58,536 bases of DNA from Oscillospiraceae bacterium (GCA_018385135.1 JAHAWY010000054.1:1-58536), one strand, 5' to 3'. Shown: positions 23,630 through 34,407, counted from the stretch's first letter. Made by a program: numbers and translations. Notes: generated by a model not told the origin, from the letters alone.

Positions 23630-24823
23630 ATGAACTACAACAAGAAGAATGTCAAGGACGTGGACGTTAAGGGCAAGAGAGTCCTGCTGCGCTGCGATTT
23701 CAATGTTCCCCAGGATAAGCAAACGGGCGAGATAACAAGCGATAAGCGCATCGTTGCATCCCTGCCCACCATCAACTACCTTTTAGATAACGGTGCTCGA
23801 GTCATTGCCTGCTCTCACCTCGGCAAGCCCAAGGGCGAGGTCAAGCCAGAGCTGTCGTTAGAGCGTGTTGCAAAGCGCCTTTCCGAACTGCTCGGAAAAC
23901 CCGTTGCCTTTGCGCATGATGTCGCGGGCGAGGAGTCTAAAAAGCTTGCGAAAGCTCTCAAAGACGGAGAGATCATGCTTATCGAAAACGTCCGCTTTGA
24001 CGCCGGCGAAACCAAGAATGACCCCGAGCTTGCAAAAAGGCTTGCCTCCCTCGGTGAGATCTTCGTTTCCGACGCTTTCGGAACAGTTCACCGCGCACAT
24101 TCCTCCACTGTGGGCGTTGCCGACTATCTGCCCGCATATGCCGGTCTGCTCGTTGAAAAAGAGCTTTCCATCATGGGCGGCGCTCTTGAAAATCCCAAGC
24201 GCCCCTTCGTTTCCATCCTTGGCGGCGCGAAGGTGTCCGACAAAATCGGCGTAATCGAAAACCTTATTGACAAGGCGGATACTCTCATCATCGGCGGCGG
24301 CATGGCGTATACCTTTATGAAAGCCATGGGCTATGAAATCGGAAAGTCCCTGCTTGAGGAGGACAAGGTGGAGCTGGCGAAGCAGCTCATGCAGAAGGCA
24401 AAGGACAAGGGCGTTGAGCTTCTTCTGCCTGTTGACACTGCTGTTGGCAGCCACTTTGCCGCCGACTGCGAAAAGAAGATCGTTGACAGCAGGCAGATTC
24501 CCGCTGAGTGGATGGGAATGGATATCGGAGATAAGACCATAGCCCTATTTGCAGACGCTATCAAGGGCGCAGGCACTGTTGTATGGAACGGACCGATGGG
24601 CGTTTTTGAGTTTCCCGCCTTTGCAAACGGCACAAAGGCAATGGCTCAGGCTCTTGCCGAGTCCGGCGCCGTGACTATTGTTGGCGGCGGTGACAGCGCG
24701 GCAGCCGTTGAGCAGCTCGGCTATGCGGATAAAATCACGCATATCTCCACCGGCGGCGGTGCGTCACTGGAATTTCTTGAGGGCAAGGAGCTTCCGGGCG
24801 TTGCCTGCCTCCAGGATAAGTAA
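23630..24823 (+). CDS. pgk: Phosphoglycerate kinase
   Basis: Glycolytic enzyme (397 aa) converting 1,3-bisphosphoglycerate and ADP to 3-phosphoglycerate and [18 protein letters not shown] near the N-terminus carries the substrate-binding RxDFNVP, followed by [48 protein letters not shown] and GPMGVFEF with [16 protein letters not shown] and [18 protein letters not shown] for nucleotide binding. GGAGGT precedes the ATG by 5 bases. Next come tpiA, gpmI and eno; gap is not in this cluster. Confidence 0.98.
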   Translation: MNYNKKNVKDVDVKGKRVLLRCDFNVPQDKQTGEITSDKRIVASLPTINYLLDNGARVIACSHLGKPKGEVKPELSLERVAKRLSELLGKPVAFAHDVAGEESKKLAKALKDGEIMLIENVRFDAGETKNDPELAKRLASLGEIFVSDAFGTVHRAHSSTVGVADYLPAYAGLLVEKELSIMGGALENPKRPFVSILGGAKVSDKIGVIENLIDKADTLIIGGGMAYTFMKAMGYEIGKSLLEEDKVELAKQLMQKAKDKGVELLLPVDTAVGSHFAADCEKKIVDSRQIPAEWMGMDIGDKTIALFADAIKGAGTVVWNGPMGVFEFPAFANGTKAMAQALAESGAVTIVGGGDSAAAVEQLGYADKITHISTGGGASLEFLEGKELPGVACLQDK

Positions 24824-24897
24824 TTGCGCACACTCCTTTTATAAAAGGCTATATATAGGAAAAATTCGATGCGCTTTTGCGCATGGGAGGTAAAAGA

Positions 24898-25689
24898 ATG
24901 AACAAGAAATACCGCAAGGCAGTAATTGCAGGAAACTGGAAGATGAACATGGTGCCCTCCGAGGTCAAGGGCTTCGTTGAGCAGCTTCGTCCTCTTATGC
25001 CCAAGGCAAAGACCTGCGAGGTCGTTTTGTGCGCTCCCTATACGCACATCACCAGTCTTCGCCGCGCTATGAAGGACAGCCGCATCTCCGTGGGTGCGGA
25101 GGATCTGAGCCTTCACGATAAAGGCGCTTATACGGGCGAGGTTTCCGCAGCCATGCTTGAGGACATGGGCACGCAGTATGTTATTGTAGGTCACAGCGAG
25201 CGCAGGCAGTACCACGGAGAAACCGACTTCATGGTTGGCGAAAAAGCCGCCATCGTGCTTGAACACGGCATGACCCCCATCATCTGTGTTGGCGAGTCCC
25301 TTGAGCAGCGCGAGCGCGAGCTTACAATGGAGTATATCCGCTATCAGGTGCTGGCGGCGCTCTCCTACATTCCCGATAACAAGCTTCGTCAGTGCGTTAT
25401 TGCCTATGAGCCCATCTGGGCAATTGGCACGGGAAAAACCGCGACTGCCGAGCAGGCGCAGGAGGTTTGCGAGTGCATCCGCCGCGTGATCCGCGAGCGC
25501 CGCGGCGCCAGAGTTGCAAGAAGCATCAGTATTCTTTACGGCGGCTCTATGAACGCCAAAAATGCCGAGGAGCTGCTCAGTATGCCCGATATCGACGGAG
25601 GTCTTATCGGCGGCGCTTCTCTCAAGCCCGATGATTTCTCCAAGATCATTGCAGCAGTTGCCGCTGTGACCGGAGAGGAGAGTAAATGA
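24898..25689 (+). CDS. tpiA: Triosephosphate isomerase
   Basis: Interconverts dihydroxyacetone phosphate and glyceraldehyde 3-phosphate (263 aa). Start ATG 24898 has GGGAGG 8 bases upstream; an earlier in-frame ATG lacks one. Catalytic elements: AGNWKMN (Lys), VGHSERR (electrophilic His), AYEPIWAIGTGKTA (catalytic Glu and the mobile loop) and ILYGGSMN with the phosphate-binding glycines. The stop overlaps the gpmI start by 4 bases. Confidence 0.98.
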   Translation: MNKKYRKAVIAGNWKMNMVPSEVKGFVEQLRPLMPKAKTCEVVLCAPYTHITSLRRAMKDSRISVGAEDLSLHDKGAYTGEVSAAMLEDMGTQYVIVGHSERRQYHGETDFMVGEKAAIVLEHGMTPIICVGESLEQRERELTMEYIRYQVLAALSYIPDNKLRQCVIAYEPIWAIGTGKTATAEQAQEVCECIRRVIRERRGARVARSISILYGGSMNAKNAEELLSMPDIDGGLIGGASLKPDDFSKIIAAVAAVTGEESK

Positions 25690-27206
25690 GTAAAATCCCT
25701 ACGGTCCTCCTTATTTTGGACGGCTTCGGGCTTGCTCCCGCAAGTGATAATAACGCCATAAGCAGAGCCTACACACCTGTACTCGACAAGCTGTTTGACG
25801 AATGCCCAAACTCGACGCTGATGGCTTCCGGCATTGACGTTGGTCTGCCGGAGGGGCAAATCGGCAACAGCGAGGTCGGTCACACGAACATCGGCGCCGG
25901 ACGCGTTGTATATCAAGTGCTGCCGCTTATCTCCAACGCAATAAGTGACGGCTCGTTTTTTGAAAACAAGGCGCTTTCCGCCGCAATGGATAGCTGCCGA
26001 CGGGAGAATGGAGCGCTTCACCTTATGGGGCTTTTGTCCGACGGCGGTGTTCACAGCCACAATTCCCATCTTTACGCGCTTTTGGAGATGGCGAAGCGTA
26101 AGGGCGTTGAAAAGGTCTACGTCCATGCCTTTTTGGATGGACGCGACGTTCCCCCCACCAGCGGAGCGGGCTTTCTTGCCGAGCTTCAAGGCAAGATGAA
26201 GGAGCTTGGCGTTGGCAAGATCGCCACGGTTCAAGGGCGCTTTTACGCCATGGATAGAGACAAGCGCTGGGACAGAGTGAAAAAAGCGTTTGACGCTATG
26301 ACAATGGGTGAAGGCATCCATGCCGCAGACCCCGTGCCGGCGGTTGAAAGCAGCTATAACAAAGGCGTTACCGACGAATTTGTTGAGCCGATCATCTGCG
26401 ACGAGGAGGGCGTTATACGCTCCGGTGACAGCGTCATTTTCTTCAACTATCGTCCGGACAGGGCGAGAGAGATAACATACGCACTCACTCAGGAGAGCTT
26501 TGACGGCTTTGAGCGTCAAGCAGGCTGCCCCGAGCTTCATTATGTCTGCATGGCGCGATATGACGAAAAGCTCACACAGCTTCCCGTGGCATACCCGCCG
26601 GAAGCTCTGGAGGATACCTTCGGCGAATATGTCAGCAAGCTTGGCTTAACCCAGCTTAGAATTGCCGAGACCGAAAAATACGCTCATGTGACCTTCTTTT
26701 TCAACGGCGGTGTTGAAAAGGTCTATGACGGGGAGGACAGAATCCTTGTTCCCTCGCCCAAGCAGTTTCCGACCTATGACCTCATACCCGAAATGAGTGC
26801 CAATGAGGTTGCCGACAAATGCGCGGAAGCCATCAGAAGCGGAGCATACGACGTTGTTGTATGCAACCTTGCAAACTGCGATATGGTCGGTCACACCGGG
26901 GTTATGGAGGCTGCCGTCAAGGCGGTTGAAACGGTTGACGCCTGTGTAGGACGCATTGCCGAGGCGGTTTCCGAAATGGGCGGCACGCTTATTGTAACAG
27001 CCGACCACGGCAATGCCGACTGCATGATCGCTCCGGACGGGCAGCCCCACACCGCGCATACCACAAACCCCGTTCCCTTTATTATCTGCGGCGCGGACGT
27101 CAAGCTCAAAAGCGGACGTCTTGCCGATATCGCGCCGACGATGCTTGACCTTATGGGCGTAGCCAAGCCTGCCAAGATGAGCGGCGAGAGCTTGATTGTA
27201 AAATAA
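25686..27206 (+). CDS. gpmI: 2,3-bisphosphoglycerate-independent phosphoglycerate mutase
   Basis: Alkaline-phosphatase-fold mutase (506 aa) turning 3-phosphoglycerate to 2-phosphoglycerate using two manganese ions. ILDGFG holds the first metal Asp, and GQIGNSEVGHTNIGAG gives the phosphorylated Ser62. Further metal and substrate residues are in LLSDGGVHSHNSH, DGRDVPPTS, NYRPDRARE, CNLANCDMVGHTG and TADHGNADCM. Full length for the family. Translationally coupled to tpiA (ATGA overlap). Confidence 0.98.
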   Translation: MSKIPTVLLILDGFGLAPASDNNAISRAYTPVLDKLFDECPNSTLMASGIDVGLPEGQIGNSEVGHTNIGAGRVVYQVLPLISNAISDGSFFENKALSAAMDSCRRENGALHLMGLLSDGGVHSHNSHLYALLEMAKRKGVEKVYVHAFLDGRDVPPTSGAGFLAELQGKMKELGVGKIATVQGRFYAMDRDKRWDRVKKAFDAMTMGEGIHAADPVPAVESSYNKGVTDEFVEPIICDEEGVIRSGDSVIFFNYRPDRAREITYALTQESFDGFERQAGCPELHYVCMARYDEKLTQLPVAYPPEALEDTFGEYVSKLGLTQLRIAETEKYAHVTFFFNGGVEKVYDGEDRILVPSPKQFPTYDLIPEMSANEVADKCAEAIRSGAYDVVVCNLANCDMVGHTGVMEAAVKAVETVDACVGRIAEAVSEMGGTLIVTADHGNADCMIAPDGQPHTAHTTNPVPFIICGADVKLKSGRLADIAPTMLDLMGVAKPAKMSGESLIVK

Positions 27207-28538
<1,332 letters not shown>

Positions 28539-28569
28539 GTGCCGCCAAAAATTTCCTGAATAACGTATA

Positions 28570-28611
28570 AATGGTGTTTCCACAGGCTAGAATACTTGCG
28601 GAAACACCATT
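28570..28611 (+). terminator. Terminator of the pgk-tpiA-gpmI-eno cluster
   Basis: AATGGTGTTTCC (28570-28581) and GGAAACACCATT (28600-28611) are a perfect 12-bp stem with an 18-base loop, then TTTA. Confidence 0.88.
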
Positions 28612-28662
28612 TTTACAGGTCTGCCGCCTCGCGGCAGCCGAAAAATCAGGAGGTTTGATTCA

Positions 28663-29370
28663 ATGGATGACAAAAAGAGCTTCGGCGAAAAGCTTGAAGC
28701 GTTTTTTGCCGGAAAGGGCTTCTACATAGCTCTTTCCCTCTGCGTTGTTGTGATAGGCGTTAGCGCGTTTATCCTTTTCCGCGGGGACGAAGCTGATGTA
28801 GAAAGCGTATCAATGGAACAGTCTGTTGAGCAGGTATATGAGCCTGTGCAGCAGCCGCCCGAGATCGTTGAGGAGCCTGTTGTGGTTGAAGAACCGGAAC
28901 CCGCCCTTGAGGAAGTGACAAGCACCGAGGAAACCGGCGCGTGGGAGCCGGAGATACCCGAAACGGCGCAGTTTGCTTGGCCGGTGCAGGGAGAGGTCAC
29001 GCTGCCTTACTCCGTTACGTCGCTTGTTTATAACGAGAAGATGGGCGACTGGCGCACCAGCGACGGCATTGAAATTGCCGTACCTCTCGGGACAAAGGTG
29101 CTCGCCGTTGCCTCAGGGCAGGTTGAAAGTGTTCGCCACGATGATTTGGGCGGAATGACTGTTACAATTATCCACTCCGGCGGGCTAAGAAGCGTATATT
29201 CCAATCTCGCCGCAGTTCCCACTGTTTATGAGGGCGACAATGTAATGACGGGCGAGGTTATCGGCTCTGTGGGCACAACAGCTCCGGGAGAGACTGCGGA
29301 AAACCCGCATCTTTGCTTCAAAATGACTTTGGACGGGCTGAGTGTAGACCCCGGTGAATACCTCTCCTAG
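28663..29370 (+). CDS. SpoIIQ-like membrane protein with degenerate M23 (LytM) domain
   Basis: A 235-aa protein with one membrane helix (about residues 19-40), an acidic Pro/Glu/Val-rich linker (residues 45-100) and a C-terminal LytM/M23 fold, which starts near FAWPVQGEVTLPYS. Active M23 peptidases have an HxxxD metal pair and a final HxH. Here the first becomes WRTSDGIEIAVP, without the histidine and with Glu in place of Asp, and the last becomes NPHLCFKM, with one histidine replaced by Cys. The metal site is therefore lost, and cutting is unlikely. Single-helix plus degenerate LytM is the layout of SpoIIQ, which pairs with SpoIIIAH across the mother-cell/forespore gap. The name rests on architecture; no spore gene adjoins it. 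Confidence 0.72.
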   Translation: MDDKKSFGEKLEAFFAGKGFYIALSLCVVVIGVSAFILFRGDEADVESVSMEQSVEQVYEPVQQPPEIVEEPVVVEEPEPALEEVTSTEETGAWEPEIPETAQFAWPVQGEVTLPYSVTSLVYNEKMGDWRTSDGIEIAVPLGTKVLAVASGQVESVRHDDLGGMTVTIIHSGGLRSVYSNLAAVPTVYEGDNVMTGEVIGSVGTTAPGETAENPHLCFKMTLDGLSVDPGEYLS

Positions 29371-29393
29371 TCCGGCAAAATAAGGCGGGACAG

Positions 29394-29429
29394 AAAAAAC
29401 GGACTTCTTATGTTGGAAGTCCGTTTTTT
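29394..29429. terminator. Bidirectional terminator after the SpoIIQ-like gene
   Basis: AAAAAACGGACTTC (29394-29407) and GAAGTCCGTTTTTT (29416-29429) pair perfectly, with A/T tracts on both strands. The stop codon of the minus-strand small gene lies inside it. Confidence 0.9.
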
Positions 29430-29614
29430 GCTTTTTGCAGGACGGCGGCTTTGTTTTCGGAGCTTACCAGCGAGAGAAAATCGCGCGCCTCCTCCTCGGT
29501 CACCTCAAGCGTGTTCGTCTTTCCGCACCAGCGCAGCAGGTCAAATATGCCGCCGTTATTGCCGTAACGGTCACCGCAGGCAGAGATTTTGCTTATGTAT
29601 TCCCATTTAGTCAT
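29408..29614 (-). CDS. Small conserved-looking hypothetical protein (68 aa)
   Basis: A 68-codon minus-strand gene in the gap between the SpoIIQ-like gene and pepT. A purine-rich AAGGGGGC lies 6 bases before the ATG. The product is soluble and well composed (WEYISKISACGDRYGNNGG, then LRWCGKTNTLEVTEEEARDFLSL), with two cysteines and an acidic helix, unlike the Arg/Ser-rich shadow frames elsewhere. The stop falls in the loop-side arm of the shared terminator. I do not recognise a family. Confidence 0.6.
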   Translation of the reverse strand: MTKWEYISKISACGDRYGNNGGIFDLLRWCGKTNTLEVTEEEARDFLSLVSSENKAAVLQKAKNGLPT

Positions 29615-29752
29615 TGCTTTGCCCCCTTATTAAAATGCACACCGATATCCACCGGCTGCTGACGACGGACATTATTTAATATATGTGCGCTGTGGTAATA
29701 ATATGACTAAGCAGCAAAAATACAATTATTGACTTCAAAACACTAAAGGATA

Positions 29753-29761
29753 TGGTATAAT
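29753..29761 (+). promoter_or_regulatory. Extended -10 promoter element of pepT
   Basis: TGGTATAAT, an ideal extended -10 (TGnTATAAT), 68 bases before the pepT start. No good -35 at the normal spacing, as expected for this class. Confidence 0.6.
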
Positions 29762-29828
29762 GAAGAAAAAATCTAATTCGGGCGACTTATTTCGCCGCCC
29801 CTCTAACAGCAGGAAAGGACGAAGAATA

Positions 29829-31061
29829 ATGACCGTTAAGGAGCGCTTTTTAAATTATATAAGCATCAACACCCGCTCGGAGGAGGACACAGGTCAAGTA
29901 CCCAGCACGGACGGGCAGCTTGCTTTTGCCCGTATGCTTGCTGACGAGCTTGACGCTCTGGGAGCGGAAAAGGTACGGATCTCTGAATATGGCTATGTAA
30001 TGGCGGAGCTGGGAAGCAATCTTGAAGCGGATATTCCCGCGCTTGGCTTCATTGCGCATATGGACACCTCGCCCGATGCCTCAGGCGAGAATATCAAGCC
30101 GCGCATTATCGAAAATTACGACGGCGGTGTTATCGTTCTTAACGAGGAGCTTGGAATGTGCCTTGACCCCGCGGAATTTGAAAGCCTTAAAAGCCACGTC
30201 GGCGAGCAGCTTATAGTTACCGACGGCACAACTCTGCTCGGCGCTGACGACAAGGCGGGCGTGGCGGAAATCATGTGCCTTGTGGAGCATCTTGTGAGCC
30301 ACCCGGAAATAAAGCACGGCAAAATCTGTATAGGCTTTACTCCCGACGAGGAGATAGGCAACGGAGCGGACTATTTTGACGTTTCCGATTTTGGCGCGCA
30401 GTTTGCATACACGGTAGACGGCGGCGAACTGGGCGAGATTGAGTTTGAAAACTTTAACGGCTGCAACGCGGGTGTTTATTTCAAGGGAAAGAGCATCCAT
30501 CCCGGCAGCGCTAAAAACAAGATGATAAACGCATCGCTCGTTGCTCTGGAATTTGCCGCCATGCTGCCAATGGCCGAAACTCCCCAGCACACCGAGGGCT
30601 ATGAGGGCTTTTATCACCTGCACGATATGAAAGGCGGCGTTGAGCAGGCAGAGCTTCAATACATCATACGCGACCACGACAGGGATAAATTTGAAGAACG
30701 CAAGCGCTTTATGGCGCTGGCAGCTTTCTATATAAATAAAAAATACGGAGAGGGAACGGCGAAGCTCATTATCGAGGACCGCTACTTCAACATGAAAGAG
30801 AAGATAGTGCCGCACAGGGAGCTTATAGAATATGCCGGACTTGCTATGTGTGCGGCGGAGGTCTCGCCCAAAATCGTACCCATCAGAGGCGGCACGGATG
30901 GCGCAAGGCTTTCATACATGGGGCTGCCCTGCCCGAATATTTGCACAGGAGGACACAACTTCCACGGTCCTTATGAGTACTGCTCGGTCAATTCCATGGA
31001 AAAGGTCGTTGAGATCCTTATAAATCTGGTGGAGCAATACACAAAGGGCAAAAGCGAGTAG
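29829..31061 (+). CDS. pepT: Peptidase T (tripeptide aminopeptidase)
   Basis: Dinuclear-zinc M20B peptidase (410 aa) that removes the N-terminal residue of tripeptides in the cytosol. The start ATG 29829, 9 bases after AAAGGA, gives MTVKERFLNYISINTRSEE; the open frame extends 23 codons upstream across the promoter. Metal ligands lie in FIAHMDTSPDASG, LLGADDKAGVAE, FTPDEEIGNGADYFD, YTVDGGELGEIEFE and the C-terminal GGHNFHGPYEY. A dimerisation domain with KSIHPGSAKNKMINA sits in the middle. Complete. Confidence 0.96.
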   Translation: MTVKERFLNYISINTRSEEDTGQVPSTDGQLAFARMLADELDALGAEKVRISEYGYVMAELGSNLEADIPALGFIAHMDTSPDASGENIKPRIIENYDGGVIVLNEELGMCLDPAEFESLKSHVGEQLIVTDGTTLLGADDKAGVAEIMCLVEHLVSHPEIKHGKICIGFTPDEEIGNGADYFDVSDFGAQFAYTVDGGELGEIEFENFNGCNAGVYFKGKSIHPGSAKNKMINASLVALEFAAMLPMAETPQHTEGYEGFYHLHDMKGGVEQAELQYIIRDHDRDKFEERKRFMALAAFYINKKYGEGTAKLIIEDRYFNMKEKIVPHRELIEYAGLAMCAAEVSPKIVPIRGGTDGARLSYMGLPCPNICTGGHNFHGPYEYCSVNSMEKVVEILINLVEQYTKGKSE

Positions 31062-31080
31062 AATCGAGGCGTCATTTGAG

Positions 31081-31965
31081 ATGACTTTGAAAGAAACCAA
31101 AAGAATAGCGGCGGTACATGATATTTCCGGCATGGGCAGATGCTCGCTGACAATGGCGCTGCCCGTAATATCGGCAAGCGGCGTTGAATGCTCCTGCCTG
31201 CCAACGGCGCTGCTGTCCACCCATACGGGCGGCTTTACGAATTTTACCTTCAAGGACTTGTCGGAGGAGATGCTGCCCATTGCCCGCCACTGGAGGCAGG
31301 TAGGCGCGGAGTTTGACGGCGTTTATTCCGGCTACCTTGCCTCCGCGGCTCAAGCGGAGCTTTTAAAGGAAGCGATTTCAATAATCAGAACCGACAAGAC
31401 GAGGATAATCGTAGACCCCGTTATGGCGGATAACGGCTCATATTACAGCAGCTTCGGCGACGATATGTGCGAGGCCTTCAAACGCCTTTGCGCCGAGGCG
31501 GACATAATAACGCCTAATATAACAGAGGCGGCTTTGATGACAGGAGTCGCTTATGAGGACAGACTGCATAGCAGAGACTATATAAATACCCTGCTGGAGA
31601 AGCTTGGCGAGATCTGTCACGGCGTTATCGCCCTTACAGGCGTTCGCCCCGAAAAAGGCAGTATAGGCGCGGTTGCTTATGATACCCGCACGGGTGAAAA
31701 ACACATAGCCGTGCGCCCGGTGCGAGAGGGAACCTTTCACGGAACGGGAGATCTTTTTGCCTCTGCCTTTTCCGCGCTGACAATTCGCGGAGCAAGCTTG
31801 AAGGACTCGACTGAGACTGCTATCATGCTTGTCGGAGAGAGTATTGACAGAACGGTCATGCGTGAAACGCCGCGCCGCAACGGAGTCGATTTTGAAGGAG
31901 CGCTGCCGAAATACATTTTGCAGGTCGCCAAGCTTTTCGCCGAGGACGATATCTCGGATGCGTGA
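31081..31965 (+). CDS. pdxK: Pyridoxal/pyridoxamine kinase
   Basis: Ribokinase-fold kinase (294 aa) that phosphorylates pyridoxal and pyridoxamine in vitamin B6 salvage, making PLP. Family features: AAVHDISGMGRCSLTMALPVISASG at the N-terminus, CLPTALLSTHTGGF, IIVDPVMADNGSYY, ITPNITEAALMTG, LTGVRPEKGSIGAVAY and the anion-hole/catalytic segment GTFHGTGDLFASAFSAL with the Asp base. It follows pepT by 19 bases, but no strong ribosome site is seen. PLP serves the nearby SerC and cysteine desulfurase. PdxK versus PdxY specificity cannot be settled by eye. Confidence 0.9.
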   Translation: MTLKETKRIAAVHDISGMGRCSLTMALPVISASGVECSCLPTALLSTHTGGFTNFTFKDLSEEMLPIARHWRQVGAEFDGVYSGYLASAAQAELLKEAISIIRTDKTRIIVDPVMADNGSYYSSFGDDMCEAFKRLCAEADIITPNITEAALMTGVAYEDRLHSRDYINTLLEKLGEICHGVIALTGVRPEKGSIGAVAYDTRTGEKHIAVRPVREGTFHGTGDLFASAFSALTIRGASLKDSTETAIMLVGESIDRTVMRETPRRNGVDFEGALPKYILQVAKLFAEDDISDA

Positions 31966-31995
31966 GCGTACGAGAGCACGGTTGGAGGAGAAAAA

Positions 31996-33198
31996 ATGAA
32001 ATCCATAAGACAGGTCTATAAAATCGGCCGAGGTCCGTCAAGCTCCCACACAATGGGACCTGAGAAAGCGGCGTCGTTGGTGCTGCTTGAGTGTCCCGAT
32101 GCTGACAGCTACAAGGTCGTGCTTTACGGCTCTCTGGCAAAAACGGGCAGGGGACACAAAACGGATGCGGCGATTGCCGATGTCCTTGCGCCGATGCCCG
32201 TGGAAATCGTTTTTTGCACTGATGAGAGCATTGAGCTGCCCCACGAAAACACAATGGATTTTACGGCGTATAAAAACGGCAGGGAAGTGCTGAAACGAAG
32301 ATATCTGAGCATCGGCGGGGGAGACATTTCGGTTAGCGGCGATGCGCCAAAGGCGGAGGAGGTCTACCCTTTTAATTCCTTTGCGGAGATTGCCGCCTAC
32401 TGCAAGGAGCACAGCATCAGACTCAGCGAATATGTACGCCGCTGCGAGGACGAGGATTTTTTCGACTATCTTGCCAACATATGGGACGCGATGCAGCAGA
32501 CGATTTTGGAGGGGCTTTCCAAAACAGGCACGCTGCACGGAGGACTGGGAGTTGAGCGCCGCGCCCAGCAGCTTATGAACCAGCGGCATATGGATGAGAG
32601 CCAAACTACCTATGAAAACCGCGTCGTCTGCGCCTACGCTTTTGCCTGCGGTGAGCAAAACGCGGACGGAGGCAGAATAGTAACCGCTCCCACCTGCGGC
32701 TCGTGCGGTGTTGTTCCGGCTGTGCTGAAATACTATAAGGACGAAAAGGGCTTTAAGGATAAGGATATATTAAACGCCCTTGCCGTGGGCGGGCTGATAG
32801 GCGAGCTTGTTAAGACCAACGCCTCGGTAAGCGGCGCTGAATGCGGCTGCCAGGCGGAGATAGGTACTGCCTGCGCTATGGCGGCGGCAGCAATTGCAGA
32901 GCTTTGCGGAATGGGCGTTGACCAAATCGAGTACGCCGCGGAAATAGCGCTTGAGCATCATTTGGGGCTTACCTGCGATCCGATTTACGGGCTTGTGCAG
33001 ATACCCTGCATCGAGCGAAACGCCGTTGCCGCCATGCGCGCGATAAACGCAGTCACACTTGCAAACTTCTTGACCTTCACGCGAAAGATATCGCTTGACC
33101 TTGCCATTGAAACAATGTACGAAACGGGAAAGGACATGAATCTGCGCTACCGCGAGACCTCAGACGGGGGACTTGCAAAGCTCTATAAAAAGCAGTAA
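31996..33198 (+). CDS. sdaA: L-serine dehydratase, iron-sulfur dependent, single chain
   Basis: [4Fe-4S] enzyme (400 aa) that deaminates serine to pyruvate and ammonia, a common amino-acid fermentation step. The N-terminal beta domain shows KIGRGPSSSHTMGPEKAA and RRYLSIGGGDI; the C-terminal alpha domain shows TGTLHGGLGVERRAQQLMN and the cluster-binding APTCGSCGVVPAVLKY, with further cysteines in GAECGCQAEIGTACAM and LTCDPIYGLVQIPCIERNAVAA. Beta and alpha parts, separate genes in many Clostridia, are joined. GGAGGAG precedes the ATG by 5 bases, 30 bases after pdxK. Confidence 0.95.
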   Translation: MKSIRQVYKIGRGPSSSHTMGPEKAASLVLLECPDADSYKVVLYGSLAKTGRGHKTDAAIADVLAPMPVEIVFCTDESIELPHENTMDFTAYKNGREVLKRRYLSIGGGDISVSGDAPKAEEVYPFNSFAEIAAYCKEHSIRLSEYVRRCEDEDFFDYLANIWDAMQQTILEGLSKTGTLHGGLGVERRAQQLMNQRHMDESQTTYENRVVCAYAFACGEQNADGGRIVTAPTCGSCGVVPAVLKYYKDEKGFKDKDILNALAVGGLIGELVKTNASVSGAECGCQAEIGTACAMAAAAIAELCGMGVDQIEYAAEIALEHHLGLTCDPIYGLVQIPCIERNAVAAMRAINAVTLANFLTFTRKISLDLAIETMYETGKDMNLRYRETSDGGLAKLYKKQ

Positions 33199-33202
33199 AA
33201 AA

Positions 33203-33229
33203 ACGGGCTGCCGTAGTTCGGCAGCCCGT
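33203..33229 (-). terminator. Terminator between sdaA and the cysteine desulfurase gene
   Basis: ACGGGCTGCCG and CGGCAGCCCGT form a perfect 11-bp stem, loop 5. The T tract lies on the minus strand, so it mainly ends the cysteine desulfurase transcript; it may also stop sdaA. Confidence 0.88.
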
Positions 33230-33240
33230 GAGTATATGCG

Positions 33241-34392
33241 TTATTTATGCCCAAGCACGGTTTTCAAGCTTGCTTTTGCATCGCTTATGCCGTTGCAGAG
33301 GGCGTCAAGCTCCTCAAGTGTGTTATAGCGCGAAAAGCCAATGCGCAGAGCGCCGTCAATAACGTCCGGTGAAAGACCCAGTGCTTCAAGCACATAGCTG
33401 CGCTTTCCCTTGCGGCAGGCGGAGCTTTTGGAAACGAAGATATCGCGCTTTTCCAAGAAGTTCATCAAAACCTCGCTTTTATAGCCCGGCAGAGAGATGC
33501 TCAGAATATGCGGGGCATCCCCGGATAAAACGAGCAGACCCTCATTTTCGGAGCAAAGGCGCTCAATCGCACGGGCTTTGAGCATTTTCATATGCTCTTG
33601 AGACTCGTCAAGCTTCGCTTTTGCAAGCTCGGCGGCAGCGCCGAAAGCGGCAATCTGCGGCAGAGCCTCCGTTCCGGCGCGGCGCGCGCTCTCCTGCGAG
33701 CCGCCAACAATTAGCGGCTTTAGCTTTATTGCCTTTTCGCCGCCTTTTATGTATAATGCCCCTATACCCTTGGGCGCATGGATCTTATGCCCGCTTACGC
33801 TTATCATATCAGCGCCAAGAGTTGAGGCTTTGAAGGGCAGCTTCATAAAGCCCTGCACCGCGTCGCAGTGGATTAGCGCGCCGCTGCCCGCACGGCGTAC
33901 GGCTTTTGAAATTGCGGAAATATCGGTAATACCGCCGGTTTCGTTGTTGACCATCATCAGCGAAATCAAAACGGTGTCCGGGCGCAGCGCGTCAAGAACG
34001 CTTTGCGCGGAAATGCTGCCGTCCTTTTCGGGGGAAAGGCGCGTTACCTCCCAGCCCTGAGCCTCCAGAGCGTCAAGAGCTTTTAAAACGGCGCTGTGCT
34101 CTACCGTGGAGCTTATAACATGGTTTCCCCTGCGCTTCATCAGCTCCGCGCCGGAGAGAATTGCCCAGTTATCGCTCTCGGTGCCGCAGGAGGTGAAGAA
34201 AACCTCCGCAGGCTCTGCACCCAGCGCGCGGGCAAGCTGCTCGCGGGCGCTTTCAAGTGCCTTGCGGGCGTTTCTTCCCATAGTATGCGTGGAGCTTGGG
34301 TTTCCATAGTTTTCGGTCATTATATTATAAGCGGCGTCGGCTGCCTCGCGGCAGACCATTGTTGTTGCCGCGTTGTCGAAATATATCGGCAT
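33241..34392 (-). CDS. nifS: Cysteine desulfurase (NifS/IscS family)
   Basis: PLP enzyme (383 aa) that takes sulfur from cysteine for iron-sulfur clusters and tRNA thiolation. Start ATG 34392 (MPIYFDNAATT) follows GGAGG by 8 bases; a run of 52 open codons upstream is not protein-like. PLP features: ENYGNPSSTHTMGR, FTSCGTESDNWAI, STVEHSAV and the Lys in SVSGHKIHAPKG. The sulfur-accepting cysteine is in the loop SKSSACRKGK. MtaB, a sulfur-inserting tRNA enzyme, is divergent from it, which is a plausible functional link. NifS, IscS and SufS types cannot be told apart with certainty. Confidence 0.95.
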   Translation of the reverse strand: MPIYFDNAATTMVCREAADAAYNIMTENYGNPSSTHTMGRNARKALESAREQLARALGAEPAEVFFTSCGTESDNWAILSGAELMKRRGNHVISSTVEHSAVLKALDALEAQGWEVTRLSPEKDGSISAQSVLDALRPDTVLISLMMVNNETGGITDISAISKAVRRAGSGALIHCDAVQGFMKLPFKASTLGADMISVSGHKIHAPKGIGALYIKGGEKAIKLKPLIVGGSQESARRAGTEALPQIAAFGAAAELAKAKLDESQEHMKMLKARAIERLCSENEGLLVLSGDAPHILSISLPGYKSEVLMNFLEKRDIFVSKSSACRKGKRSYVLEALGLSPDVIDGALRIGFSRYNTLEELDALCNGISDAKASLKTVLGHK

Positions 34393-34407
34393 TATTGGTT
34401 CCTCCAT

